Shown here one piece after another: positions 1 through 17,302 of a stretch of DNA of 64,000 bases. Each line of letters begins with the position of its first letter. Position 1 is the stretch's first letter. A program made the position numbers and the translations under genes. Origin of the DNA: Ceratopteris richardii (lineage: Eukaryota; Streptophyta; Polypodiopsida; Polypodiales; Pteridaceae). The stretch is taken from NCBI GenBank assembly GCA_020310875.1, contig CM035420.1, positions 189,316,380 through 189,380,379 of the forward strand, written 5' to 3'. A model generated the notes under the pieces. That model did not search any database, had not been told where the DNA came from, and saw only the letters and a list, made by a program, of their open reading frames with translations.

Positions 1-4829
<4,829 letters not shown>

Positions 4830-5187
4830 TGTTGGGTGCGTGCAGAAGTGCGAGAGACACATAAGAAGCACACACAAGAAGCACACACAAGGAGCACAAA
4901 TGTAGCAAGACACATGGAGAAGATGAATGACTAGAATACCTCTCTCTATTGATGATGAGTACCAGTACTCAAGTAAGAGCTTAATAATATCCGTAAGTAC
5001 AAAATACCCCCATATATGAGTGTATCATGTACATGATAACATGGGGGAAAAACCCCTAGCCAACACTAGAGTAAAAAGTGCCCATGTATAGGAAAAAGGT
5101 TCACATCAAAGCTACACAAGGAACACATAAGTGTAACAAACCCCTTGGAATGAATGATGTGAACACATACATGGAGAGATAGATCAA
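4830..5187 (-). repeat. Element D 3' LTR
   Basis: On the minus strand it follows a purine tract and ends ...CACCCAACA at 4830. The layout (GGCACTTTTTAC, then a T-rich GGGGTTTTTCCCCC block, then CTTCTTGTGTGTGC, then the CAACA end) parallels the LTRs of elements A and C, so D belongs to a distantly related family. The start near 5186-5187 (TTGATC or TGATC) is uncertain by a base or two. Confidence 0.7.
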
Positions 5188-7662
5188 CCCCCACTAGGCA
5201 ATACGCCTAAAAATTTGCAAAAATCTTCAAACTTTTCCCATGGAAGAGCTTTGGTGAATATGTCTGCCACATTATCTTGTGTAGATACATATACCAAATC
5301 AATATCTCTTGCATGAAGGCACTTTCTCACATAGTGATAATGCATATCAATATGTTTGGTCCATGCATTAAACATTGGAGTCCGTGCAACAACGAATGCA
5401 CTCCGACTATTAGTGAGAATATGCATAGTACTATTAATCTCCATTGTAGTTGTGAAAACTACCATGTACTCAACTTCACAACTCGATGTCTCCACTGTAG
5501 TTTCCTTCTTACTCAACCAAGATTTGCATGAGTCTCCAAGGAAAGCCCATTCACTATCTATAAAGGCATGCAAGCATGGCTGAACATCAAGGTTTTATGC
5601 AGTGACAAACCATATGGTCTTTCCCTTTCACGGAAAATACAAAAGGTTGTTTCACATAAACTTCTTTTCACAAATCACCATTCAATAAAGTTTTTTTTAT
5701 GTCCAACTAATGTACTTTCCAACCTCGTTGAGTAGCCAATGCAACCATGATATGAATGTTAGTCATGCATGAAATAGATGCAAAAGTTTTCTTATAGTCA
5801 ATGCCATATTGTCGTGCACATCCTTTGGCAACCAATCTACCTTTGTAACGATCAACGCTACCATATGACTTTCTCTTAATCTTGTAAATGCACTGGTACC
5901 AGTGGCATTGGGATTTCACATAACTCCCAAGTACAATTCCTATGTATGGAATCTATTTCTGATTGCATAGCAGTCATCCAATGTGGATCATGACATGCAT
6001 CTTCAAAAGTAATCAGACCTTGATTACATGATGTTGCAATAAGAGAATACTCGATAAAATTACTTGATGCATGGTGAGAGCTTGATCTTGTTCTACCAAG
6101 TAAAGGTGCACTCAATTTTCTATCTTGTAATTTTTTTCAACCACTTTGGCATAGTTTGTGCACTCTTGATAGACATGCATTCATTTTGTAATACATCATC
6201 AATATGTATATCATGTGTGGGTAGAATTTCATGTTCACTTTCAACAATATTTTGACACAAATATTCAATCATATGTGCTGAAAGTTTATAGTACTTCCAA
6301 CCATGTTTGGGTGGAAATTTTGTGCATTTTTTAGCTCTATTTTGATGGAATCTTCTCGCCATTTGAACCTCACTTGGCCGACATACATGGTCATAGTCAA
6401 GCACACCACTTTGGAACAAAGGCATGAGTGTATGAAACATACCTTGTGAGCTACTTGTTGGTTGTTTTTTGCATTCAAGTAGAGGGAAAACTGAATTTTT
6501 AGAAAATAAAACATCTCAACTCACAATAAGTATGTCCATCAATGGATGGTAAAAATGCTATCCCTTGCTTTCACCACTATGACCAACAAATATAATTTTT
6601 TTTGCCTTGTCATCAAGTTTGTGATGTTGTTGTGATGACACAAGAGCATATGCCAAACAACCAAACATGCACATATGACTAACCATAGGATTATGTCCAT
6701 TCCAAATGTCATAAGGAGTGATGATTCTCAATGCTTTTTAGGGCAATGATTCAAAAAAGTTTGCACACATGACTGCTTCGTACAAAAGTTTTCAGGAAGG
6801 TGCTTTCTGTTAACTATACATCATGCCATTTCAAGGAGTGTTCTATTTTTACCCTCAACAACACCATTTTTTTGAGGTGTACATGACATTGTACAATGGT
6901 GTAAAATTCCTCTTTCATGAAGAAAAGCATTAAACGCACCTGACATGTATTCACTACCATGATTTGCATGTAGATTCAAAAGCTTATTTCCAAAAAAAAA
7001 TTCAGCCATAGCTAAAAATGCCTTGAAGTAAGAAAATACCTCATTCTTTGCTTTCATAAGATACACCCATGTATGGCGAGTAGCATCATCAATGAAGGCA
7101 ACAAAATATACATATTTCCCAAAAGATTGAGTCTTGATGGGACCACATACATCACTATGAACAAGCGGCAATTTTCTTGTAGTGTGTGTATGAATATCTT
7201 TGGAAAGAAAGCATGATGCATTTTTCCAAGAATGCAACCCACATGTGCATGATTTTCAATGGATTCAAGTGTTGGGAAACCAATAACCATGTCCTTATTT
7301 TGCAAGTAGTGCAAACTATTGAAGTTCAAGAGACCAAAACAAGCATGCTAAAGATGAAATTAAGACATGGAGGAAGTATGAGCAACCAAGGCATTTGAGC
7401 AACCCTCCAGTATGTTTCCAAGCGATACAAATCATTGCAAAATATACCAGACATCATGATAATATTACCATTGTTGAAATCTTGAACCATACATTTATCA
7501 TCAACAAACTATACATGGAGTCCAAGTTTGGCAATCATAAGAACTAAAATTAAGTTCTTCTTGATAGTGGGTACCTACAATGCAGTTTTCAAGAGAATCA
7601 CACCTCCATTTGCAACCGTAAGCTCAATTTTTCCTACAAAGGTTTGATCCCAACCTTGATAT
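5184..7662 (-). pseudogene. Element D pol remnant (protease end, integrase, RT, RNase H)
   Basis: Minus-strand translation gives, in order, the end of the protease region (7490-7660), the GAG-pre-integrase segment with GCILGK (about 7230-7330), an integrase core with VHSDVCGP and FIDDATRHTW (6821-7237), an RT N-terminal part (VDRYKGRLVAKG, 5707-5919) and RNase H (SWLSKKETT, NVADIFTKALP; 5184-5573). Integrase keeps the first Asp, but the usual RSDxGGE second Asp region reads as HANHGSEY. The RT palm with YVDD is missing: sequence passes from EVYVKQP into the RNase H region within about 60 bp. Multiple stops and frameshifts separate the blocks. No function is expected. Confidence 0.88.
5188..5200 (-). 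other. Element D polypurine tract
   Basis: Minus-strand AGTGGGGG directly before the LTR, just past the RNase H end. This is the expected primer position for plus-strand DNA synthesis. Confidence 0.65.
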
Positions 7663-7893
7663 TGTTGATATATTTAGGTAGTGATGTGTGTGAACACTCT
7701 AGGATAGTCGGGGCACTTTTTTCCCTCTTTAGGAGGTTTTTTCCCCCCGGCTTGTATGTACGCCTATTGCCCTAACGGGCTACTAATCTTTGTACATTCT
7801 AATGGTAATACATTAAGCATTGTGTGTTGTGCTCCAAGGTTCTTCTTCTTCCTTGTGTTGTTCACATGCTTCTGCAGACATCTAACTCCAACA
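7663..7893 (+). repeat. Element C 5' LTR
   Basis: Starts TGTTGATATATTTAGG and ends CTAACTCCAACA. The 231-bp sequence matches LTRs at 12151, 17067 and 23691. It carries CTTGTATGTACGCC where relatives read CTTGTATATACGCC, a possible TATA-like site. Confidence 0.95.
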
Positions 7894-7895
7894 AT

Positions 7896-7907
7896 TGGTA
7901 TCAGAGC
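7896..7907 (+). other. Element C primer-binding site
   Basis: TGGTATCAGAGC two bases inside the 5' LTR, complementary to the 3' end of initiator tRNA-Met as in most plant copia elements. Confidence 0.93.
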
Positions 7908-8215
7908 ACACCACTGCTTCATCTAGGGTGTTGTCTACACCTCTCGGGTTGCAGTCTTAGAATCACACGAAATTTGACAAGCATAATTAGGGTTCCGAAA
8001 TCATGATCTGAGCTCATTTCAACCCTCGAACATAGTATCGTAGTGCTTGTGCAAGCTATTTTGTCTTTTTGTGCCAAAGTTATATACCAGTCTCGGTTCG
8101 CCAGTATAACCATCTCGAAGTTTGCTACAGGTTTAGCAGAATTTGTCTGGGTAGTTTTGTTCAACGTTTTGAGATAAAATCAATTCTCTACATCAAGGTA
8201 TTTTAGTCATCGGCC

Positions 8216-8602
8216 ATGGCTGAAAGCAATGATGCATTCCGTATGTTGGTTGTTGAGGATAAGTTTGGATGGTACCGACTACCCATTATGGGCTTATATG
8301 ATGCATCATGTATTGGTCGCAAAATGACTATGGAATATTGTGGAGGGTGTTGAAAGATGTCCTGTTACACCTGCGAATATAGGTAGTGCAAATACATGTG
8401 CTGGAGTTGATGGAGATGGTGTCGAAGATGATGATATTCTATAGATAAATGTTCGTGCTATTGTTTCTATTGCACCTATTGTAGAGAAAATTCGTTGGGA
8501 TGGCAGAGATGCTCATGCACATGCATTGATAGCTTTGTTTGCCAAACATGCCATTATTCCTCACATTCGCTCTTGCAAAACAACTAAGGATGCTTGGGAT
8601 AC
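8216..8602 (+). pseudogene. Element C gag, 5' fragment
   Basis: Begins at ATG 8216 in the same context as the gag start of element A (12736). It encodes the N-terminal gag segment, with a single-base insertion near 8266 relative to A (AAGTTTGGATGG versus AAGTTGGATGG) and a stop around 8440. The segment RWDGRDAHAHALIALF near 8490-8540 belongs to the UBN2-type gag domain. The fragment ends where element B inserted (target GATAC), and gag resumes at 19877. It is non-functional; homology to the other copies here supports the call. Confidence 0.85.
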
Positions 8603-9050
8603 TGTAATAAAGTAAGTCTATGATCCAAGGGTCTGGCCGATTTAGACAGATCTAAAATCAGACACCGTTTGGTCATCCATATGTATGACCAAAGATCTTG
8701 AGTTTAGACTTACTAGGAGGTCTTGTGCTCTTGTGAACAAGTGATCCACTTAGCTTAGTGGTTAAGTCTCAAGGATGTGAAGGAGGAGGTCTTGGGTTCA
8801 ATCCCCATGGGGGACATGGGGAGAGTATTTTGCCCAAAGAGATCTAGAGCCTTCTAGAAGCATCTACTTGAATTAACTCAAGTTGACTGGGACACTTGGC
8901 GCACATGCAGTTATATGGTCGACACATGGCAGGCTAGTATCCACCTGACCAAGAAGGCAGTCCCCTAGAGAAAGCTATATATAGAGGCATTTGGTTGGGA
9001 GGAGAGTCATCTCTCTAGCTAGTGGTGGTCGTTATAGTCATTCTCTTGCA
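8603..9050 (+). repeat. Element B 5' LTR
   Basis: A 448-bp LTR with a TATA-like CTATATATAG at 8975-8984 and a tRNA-like segment in its middle (8743-8814). The pair at 19437 has a roughly 12-bp deletion (CGACACATGGCAGG region) and scattered substitutions. Confidence 0.94.
8743..8814 (+). promoter_or_regulatory. tRNA-like segment (A and B boxes) in element B 5' LTR
   Basis: A-box TAGCTTAGTGG (8751-8761) fits TRGCNNAGTGG, and B-box GGGTTCAATCC (8794-8804) fits GGTTCRANNCC, at tRNA-like spacing. A T-arm pairs at 4 of 5 positions and the acceptor ends at about 5 of 7 by eye. The anticodon arm is poor, so this is not a working tRNA gene. It could be an internal Pol III promoter or a fossil tRNA/SINE head taken into the LTR. 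It lies about 215 bp before the TATA-like box. Confidence 0.75.
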
Positions 9051-9051
9051 T

Positions 9052-9063
9052 TGGTATCAGAGC
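9052..9063 (+). other. Element B primer-binding site
   Basis: TGGTATCAGAGC one base after the 5' LTR; initiator tRNA-Met type. Confidence 0.92.
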
Positions 9064-9240
9064 ACTCTCCATAGCTCTCTCCATATCTTCTTGCTCAGTC
9101 CTTGGTGTGTATACCTCTCATAAGGTGACAAAATCTCTGCTTGTGGCTATCTTGAAGTGTGTTCCAAATTCGTGATGGCGGCAATAGCTTTAGCTTAAGA
9201 GAGGATTAGCAAAAGATTAGCCTCTACTGTGAGCATGAAT

Positions 9241-9301
9241 GGGATTCGAACCCAACACCTGACCATAGAGAGATTGCTTACCTATCCACAAAGCCTAGCA
9301 C
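9241..9301 (-). promoter_or_regulatory. tRNA-like segment in element B leader (1)
   Basis: On the minus strand a D-arm-like GTGGATAGGTAAGC (plus 9276-9289) is followed by the B-box GGGTTCGAATCC (plus 9242-9253) at tRNA spacing. The B-box is a perfect match to the consensus. The acceptor ends are not convincingly complementary, so it is a tRNA-like relic or Pol III promoter, not a tRNA gene. Confidence 0.65.
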
Positions 9302-9404
9302 CGTCCACGACCTTTCATATCCGTGGCAGCAAATCTTCATATCAGTTTGGCACTAAAGAAGGCCTTACCAAGGAGCAAAAAAGGGAGGATCTATAGAAGA
9401 ACGG

Positions 9405-9468
9405 TGTCGGGATTCGATCCAATAACCTCCCAAAGAGCATGCCATCCTCTTATCCACGACGCCAAATC
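9405..9468 (-). promoter_or_regulatory. tRNA-like segment in element B leader (2)
   Basis: Minus-strand GCGTCGTGGATAAGAGG (plus 9446-9462) resembles a D-arm, and GGATCGAATCCC (plus 9409-9420) a B-box, at tRNA spacing. Same orientation as the module at 9241 and about 165 bp away, but a different sequence, so the two are not a simple duplication. Confidence 0.65.
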
Positions 9469-12150
9469 GACATGTGTGTTCTGTTCGCAGCAGGCATAAC
9501 CTTGAGTTGTGCTTGGCTTTGAAGAAGTCGAATACAACCGGATTAATCTAAGGTGGCAGTCGATCTTTCAACCATACGGAGCAGACCGAAGCACTTCAAT
9601 TGAGGCTTTTGTTTGTCAGTATCCCAACCAAGCTTGAGAGCGTATCTTTGGTGAGCAAAGCCAAAGAAAGTTAAAGTTTTGGGCAAAGTTTGAAGGAAGA
9701 GGAGCTGTGGAGTGAAGATGCGGAGGCCTAACTTCATCATTGTTCTAGCTATCTTAGCTACAATCAAGTTGACCTAGACAGACCAAATCATCAGGGATTA
9801 TTTCTTCCACGTGGTTAAGCACGCACATGAGGAAGCAAAGCGTTTCGAAGAGGATTATACGGCTCTTCTCATAGATCAAAGAATTGAAGCCAATTGTGAG
9901 CATGGCTATGAAGGTTGCCTCTTCCCAAGGATCAAGTGAAGGATGTAGCTAATTGGGAGATAAGTATTTTCCAGTTTCTACTTGGCCTTAATGCTTCATT
10001 TATCTTGTTTTCATTATTCTACACTTAATCCTATATGCACATTTAAATAGCCAAGATTTCAATCAATTAAGTCTAGATTAGGATAATGAAAAAAACTACT
10101 TTTCATTCCAAGCATTAGTTTGCATTAAGGAAAGACTTGGTTTAAAAAAAGGATTCTTGTGCATCAAAGAATGTATTTTGGTAGTTTAATTCTAGATTTC
10201 CTTTCCATTGAGTAAGCTTTGTTTTGCACCACAAGGGTATGTTTTTATATCATAGTGCATTAGGACAAAGGAAAGGATATCATGCATCAAGATTGCATGA
10301 TATACATTCTTAGTCCAAGCAAAAGTCATGCATCAAGCTTATGCACGATTATTGCATTATTTTTTGGGCATGCAAAGAACATGCATGCATACGCATGTGC
10401 GCATATGCATTTGCATGTAGGCACATGCATTTGCATGATACAACGGGATGTTGTTTGCAAGTAGATATGAAAATGTACTACCTTAGTATTAAGCTTACTT
10501 TATAAAGCTCACGGCTTGACATTAGGGAAGACAAAGGACTAGTTAGTTGCAAACACATGTTAGTTCTAGTTTGCAGCTCAAGTAATTAGTCAATTCCTTC
10601 CCAAGTTGATACTCCGTTATCAAAAATAAATACTTAATGATGAAACCTCGGTAAGTGACTTTTAGGAATTGAGATATTTCCTAAAAGAGAAACACTAAAA
10701 TGAAATAGTCAAGTCTTCTATTCCATGTGAGATCATTCTCCTACCATGTTCGAGATGAATTTATTTTTGGGAAGGTAGACGTTCCAAGTAGAGGATCTTA
10801 ATTGATTCATGAACTCTTCCCAAAATACACATAAATTCATACTATATGATAGGACCCAGAACATGAAAATCTTCTAATAAAGGTTCCAAGAAAAAACTAT
10901 GAAGCTTCTTTGGTTTCATCCCAAGGAGTGATGGAAATCAAAGGTTGAACCTCACAATCAATTGATTTTTGATGTCAATAAGAGGATGTTTGGTTCTATA
11001 GTTGCATCTCTGGTAAATGATGCAACTAGCTAAGCAATCTTTAGGAAATAAGATAAGTTCCTAATGACTTGAAGCAAGTGTGAACGTTTCATTTAGGAAT
11101 AAAAAAGTTCCAAGAAATGGATCTCCAATCCATGAACTTTTCCTAAACAAGCTATAAAGTTCAAAGTTATGTGTTTATAGTAGCATTACTATTGAATCAA
11201 TCATCAATAGATGCTTGGACTTTAAATATATGAAATATGTTTAAAGGACTCTAGTGACATCTAAAGATTGACCAATAATAATGAATCTTGTATCAAACTC
11301 AAGAATAGGAGTCAATATCACATAAATGAAAGTTCAACTTAAACTTTCATAGTGGCATGGGAAACCATATCTAAAAGGTGATATTTAGTCTCTACTTTGA
11401 TACTCAAGAAATGAATACAATTGAATCAGTAAACTTTCTGGATATTGTTTGAAAGAATTTCTTTCAAATATCCTTTCAACATTGCAAAAGATTCAAAGAT
11501 GAATCATTTGCTCAAGATATTTGATTCCCTAGAAGGAATCTCAAGTCTTTTAAGAATAACATTCTTCCAGGTATTGAGAATGAAGTTCTTCATACTCTTT
11601 AAACAATAAGTAGTTCCCAGGATGTCCCAAAGCACTAGAAGTGATACATAAAGTCCAAATTGTGATATAACCCAAAGGTATATCAAAGATTCTTAGCTTT
11701 AGAATCTGAGAGGCATTAGTGTATGCTTGGATTTAAGTTGGGAAAAGATCTCTAAAAATCCCGCAGGTAAGCAAAGAAGTTTTTGATAGTTCAAGAGATC
11801 TTAAAGATAAAGAAAAAGTCTTTATTATTATCACATGATCAACAAGACTTGATCAAGCTTGGACATGATTGTCCAAGTATGTGCAATTAGAACTACTTTG
11901 TAGATTGCCCAAGTATTGGCAATAAAATTCCTTTTGGGAATTATTCACTCAGGTTCCATTTATCAAATGGAAAATTGTGAAAAGAGTAAGTTGTTCCAAG
12001 CTTGAACAATGTGAAGCAATTCCAAGAATGTAGTGTACAACCATGAAGATGGTACTTAAGTCTCTGGAAGGTAAAAACATAAGTGTTTACCTATCCTTAA
12101 AGGGATTTTGGTACAAAACCAGAAAGCATGAGTGGATGCTTACACTTAGG

Positions 12151-12382
12151 TGTTGATATATTTAGGTAGTGATGTGTGTGAACAGACTAGGGCTGCCGAG
12201 GCACTTTTTTTCCCTCTTTAGGAGTTTTTTTTCCTTCGGCTTGTATATACGCCTATTGCCCTAATGGGCTACTTATCTTTGTACATTCTCTAGTAATACA
12301 TTCAGTATTGTGTGTTTGTGCTCCAAGCTTCTTCTTCTTCCTTGTGCTATTCGTGTGCTTCCGCAGACGTCTAACTCCAACA
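12151..12382 (+). repeat. Element A 5' LTR
   Basis: 232 bp, starting TGTTGATATATTTAGG and ending CTAACTCCAACA, followed two bases later by the primer site. Confidence 0.96.
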
Positions 12383-12384
12383 AT

Positions 12385-12396
12385 TGGTATCAGAGC
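12385..12396 (+). other. Element A primer-binding site
   Basis: TGGTATCAGAGC, initiator tRNA-Met type, at the 5' LTR border. Confidence 0.94.
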
Positions 12397-12735
12397 AGGT
12401 CGTCGCTTCATCTAGCGTGCCTCGACACTCCTCTATTTGCAGTCTCAGAATCGCACGAATTTTGGTGAGCATACTCAGCGTGTTTTCGAGACCAAAACGG
12501 CTAAGCTTTGTGGTGCCGAAATCACGATCTGAACTCGTTTCGGCCTCCGAACGCACTATCGCAGCGCTTGTGTAGGCTATTTTGTCTTTTTGTCCAAAGG
12601 TATATACCGGTTTCTATTCGCCAGTATAAGCGTCTTGAAGTCTCCTACAGGTCTAGTGGAATTCGTCTGGGCAGTTCTATTCAACTTTTTGAGATACAGT
12701 CAATTTTTTGCATCAAGGTATTTTAGTCACCGGCC

Positions 12736-13853
<1,118 letters not shown>

Positions 13854-16800
13854 GCGCAGTTTCTTCTCTTCACTCGAGCCTGCCCCTACAGGGAATATTG
13901 TTACATGCGCCAACAACTCCTCTTATCCTGTTATGGGAGTTGGTAAGATCATTTTGACTACTGTTGATGGTAGTACTTTCACTTTGTCAGATGCTTTATT
14001 TGTGCCAGGGATCAAAAAGAACCTGTTATCAATTTCTGCATTAGCCAAGATTGGCTTGGTTGTCAAATTTGTTGAGACAGGTGTACATTTCATGATCTGT
14101 CGAATGGTGATGTGATTATTGCTTCTGGCATTTTATGTCGTGGGCTGTATAAGCTCATAGACTATGAAAGATCTAAAAATGATTTGGCATGTGCAGTAAA
14201 TGATTCTCAGGCTATGTCAGATGCAAAGCTTTGGCATGCACGCTTTGGTCATCTGAATTTTGCTAGTTTGCTATGCCTGCAGAAATCTGAAATGGTGTCC
14301 TCTTTGCCCAAACTTGAGGCACCTAGAAAACATGTTTGTGAAGGCTGTATTTTGGGCAAAATGCAGCGTTCCTCCTTTCCAAAAGATGGTTCAGTTCGGG
14401 CTACACAGAAATTACAGCTTGTACATAGTGATGTCTGTGGTCCTATGCAGACACCCTCTTTTGGAAATTACCTTTACTTCGTGACTTTCATTGATGATTT
14501 TTCCAGGCATGCATGGGTATAACCACTCAAAGCAAAGTCCAAAGTGTTCATGTGCTTTAAACAGTTTTTGGTTTTGGCTAAAAATATGTCAACATGTAAA
14601 ATGGGCACCCTCCGTTCTGATCGAGGGGGGGAATATATGTCTTCTGATTTTAATGCATTTCTGGCTAAACGTGGGATAAAACACTAGTGTACAGTGCTGT
14701 ATACACCTCAATAGAATGGAGTTGCTGAATGGAAGAACATGTCACTCATGGAGATGGCGAGGTGTATGGTCAAGAGTCAGGCTTTACCTCATAGTTTCTG
14801 GCTTGAGGCTGTCATGTGTGCAGCATATGTACTGAACAGGTGTCCCACTAAAGCGTTGTAGTCTATCACTCCATATGAGGCTTGGCATGACCGCAAGCCA
14901 TCTGTTACTCATCTGCGTGTTTTTGGTTGTTTGGCATATGCACTAGTGCCTGAACAACATCGCAGAAAATTGGATGATAAGGCAGTAAAATGTATTTTTG
15001 TTGGTTATAGTTCTGAAAGTAAAGGCTATCGTTTGTATCATCCATAGACTAAATGCATTCTGGTTAGCTGTGATGTTGTCTTTGTGGAAGATGCTATTCA
15101 ACCATTGCTTTCATGTACTAAGGAGACATCTGTTAGCTGCAAAGACATGTATGATACTTTGATGCCTCTTTTTATAGGTGGATAGTCTAGTGCTGGTCCT
15201 AATGAGGCAGCTTCTCAGCCTTTGCAAGTTTCATATGATGATGTAGATCATTCCATTTCTGATGCAGATTTACATGATGCACTTGTTGATGAGAGAGCTC
15301 ATATTGAGCAGGCAAAAACTATGCCAAAATGGCTAGTGTAGACTTTGCGCGACAACAAATTAGATGCACCTTTGTCATATCGTACTCGTTCAGGCTCTCA
15401 TAGTGCCTCCTTTGCATAAGATTGCAATGCTATGGCTGCGTCTAGTCTCTGTGATGAGAATGAGCCTGTTTCTTTTGATGAAGCACAGAATTCAGAAAAT
15501 TGGATGGCTGCTATGCAATCTGAATATGATGCTATAATGAAGAATGGTACATGATCTTTATGTGACTTGCCTCCTGGCAAGAAGGCCATTGGCACTAAGT
15601 GGGTATACAAGCTGAAATGTAAACCTCATGGTAAAGTTGACAGGTATAAGGCTAGGCTTGTTGCAAAGGGTTATGCGCAGGAAGGAGGCATTGATTTTGT
15701 TGAGACCTTTGCACCTACATGCCGTATGAGTACTGTTCGGAGCATTTGTGCACTTGCAGCCCATCATTGCTGGAATGTACATCAGTTGGAGATTAAAACA
15801 ACATTTCTGAATGGTGACTTGCATGAAGAAGTGTATGTTTTTCAGCCCCATGGCTTTGTGCAGAAAGGGCATGAAAACCAGGTGTGTAGGTTAAAGAAGG
15901 CATTATATGGTTTAAAGCAAGCACCACGTGTTTGGTATGAGAAGATACATGCTTGCACATGGTTTTGAGAACAGTCCAATTGAAAGCACCTTATATGTTA
16001 AGCGTGCTAATGATGTGCTTCTAATCATTGTTATCTATGTTGACGACATGCTGCTCACTGGTCCTATTGAGAAGCATATTGCTGATTTTAAGATTGATTT
16101 GCATGCCTCATTTGAGATGTCTGATTTGGGGCATTTGCATCACTATTTGGGCATGTAGTTTATGCAAGTTGATGGTGGAATGGCTTTGTGTCAAACGAAA
16201 TATATTGACACATTATTGCAGTGCTTTGGCCTTGAATACTGTAAGCCTATAGCCACTCATATGGAGACAGGCTTACAATTGAGTCTTCATGATGCTGGAG
16301 ATGCATTTGATGCTGTTCTCTATCACTAGGCTGTTGGATGCTTGATTTACTTATGCATTACTCGGCCACATATTCAGTTTATTGTCTCATAGATGAGCAG
16401 GTTTATGCATTGCCCAGGAGTCACCCATTGGAAGGCAGTTAAGCACATCTTTCGCTACTTGAGTGGTACTCGGCTACTTGGGTTGTTTTATCCCAAGGGG
16501 GGATCACTATTGCCACATTTGCATGCTTTTTCTGACTCTGATTGGGCTGGTTGCTATGACACTCGTGTGTCCACTAGTGGCTTTTGCTTCATGCTTGGTA
16601 GCTCATGTATATCTTGGTTGAGCAAGAAGTAGCCTACTGTGGCCGCTTCCAGTTGTGAGGCTGAGTATAGGGCAGCTTTCACAACTACTGTTGAGTGTGT
16701 GTGGCTCACACGCCTTATGGCTGATTTGGGTGTTGGTCAGAATTCTGCCACCACTATCTTCACTGACAATCAGAGTGCATTGGCAGTTGCGACGAACCCT

Positions 16801-16992
16801 GTGTTCCATGCTCGCACTAAGCACATTGAGGTGCATTATCACTATGTCAGGGAGAGGTTCTCTGCTGGGGAGATCAGCTTGGCATATGTGCCCATGTAGG
16901 AGAACATTGCAGACCTTTTCACGAAGGCTCTGCCTATGGAGAAGTTTGAAGCTTTCCGCAAAGCTTTGGGCTTACTTCCTTTTGTGGAGTGA
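13854..16992 (+). pseudogene. Element A pol (protease end, integrase, RT, RNase H)
   Basis: In order: protease C-terminal part (GVGKIILTTVDG, 13933-), GAG-pre-integrase (LWHARFGHLNF and CEGCILGKMQ, 14230-14360), integrase core ([20 protein letters not shown]; 14415-14522, then frame breaks), RT (GTKWVYKLK, LVAKGYAQ, KKALYGLKQAPR, 15590-15930; YVDDMLLTG, 16036-16062) and RNase H (DSDWAGCYDTR, SWLSKK, about 16536-16630; end at TGA 16992). At least a dozen stops or frameshifts occur, for example at the TAG codons 15181 and 16158. The catalytic RT YVDD survives, but no continuous polyprotein exists. Closely matches the pol of element C. Confidence 0.92.
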
Positions 16993-17050
16993 TTTCCACT
17001 TAGCTTGGCACTTCCTTATACATGAGTGCCAACTCCTTGTTCACCGCATC

Positions 17051-17066
17051 ACTCCCAAGGGGGATT
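17051..17066 (+). other. Element A polypurine tract
   Basis: CCAAGGGGGATT immediately before the 3' LTR; identical placement in element C at 23677-23690. Confidence 0.88.
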
Positions 17067-17297
17067 TGTTGATATATTTAGGTAGTTATGTGTGTGAACA
17101 CACTAGGACCACCGGGGCACTTTTTTTCCCTCTTTAGGAGGTTTTTTCCCCCAAGCTTGTATATACGCCTATTGCCCTAATGGGCTACTTATCTTTGTAC
17201 ATTCTCTAGTAATACATCAGTATTGCATGTTTGTGCTCCAAGCTTCTTCTTCTTCCTTGTGCTGTTCGCGTGCTTCCGCAGACGTCTAACTCCAACA
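17067..17297 (+). repeat. Element A 3' LTR
   Basis: 231 bp, TGTTGATATATTTAGG...TCCAACA, followed by TSD TTAGG. Confidence 0.96.
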
Positions 17298-17302
17298 TTA
17301 GG

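Larger units (their letters stand above)
9064..12150 (+). other. Element B internal region, left half, non-coding
   Basis: Contains no frame with a recognisable domain. Two minus-strand tRNA-like segments (9241-9301 and 9405-9468) lie near its start, and GCATGC-rich alternating sequence lies around 10380-10440. It ends at TTAGG, the target site of element A. Confidence 0.75.

Noticed and set aside
7896-7907. tRNA gene fragments at TGGTATCAGAGC sites
   Set aside because: They sit at LTR borders as primer-binding sites, with no tRNA body around them.
8743-8814. A functional tRNA gene
   Set aside because: The anticodon arm does not pair and the acceptor stem is imperfect. Only the promoter boxes and T-arm are convincing.
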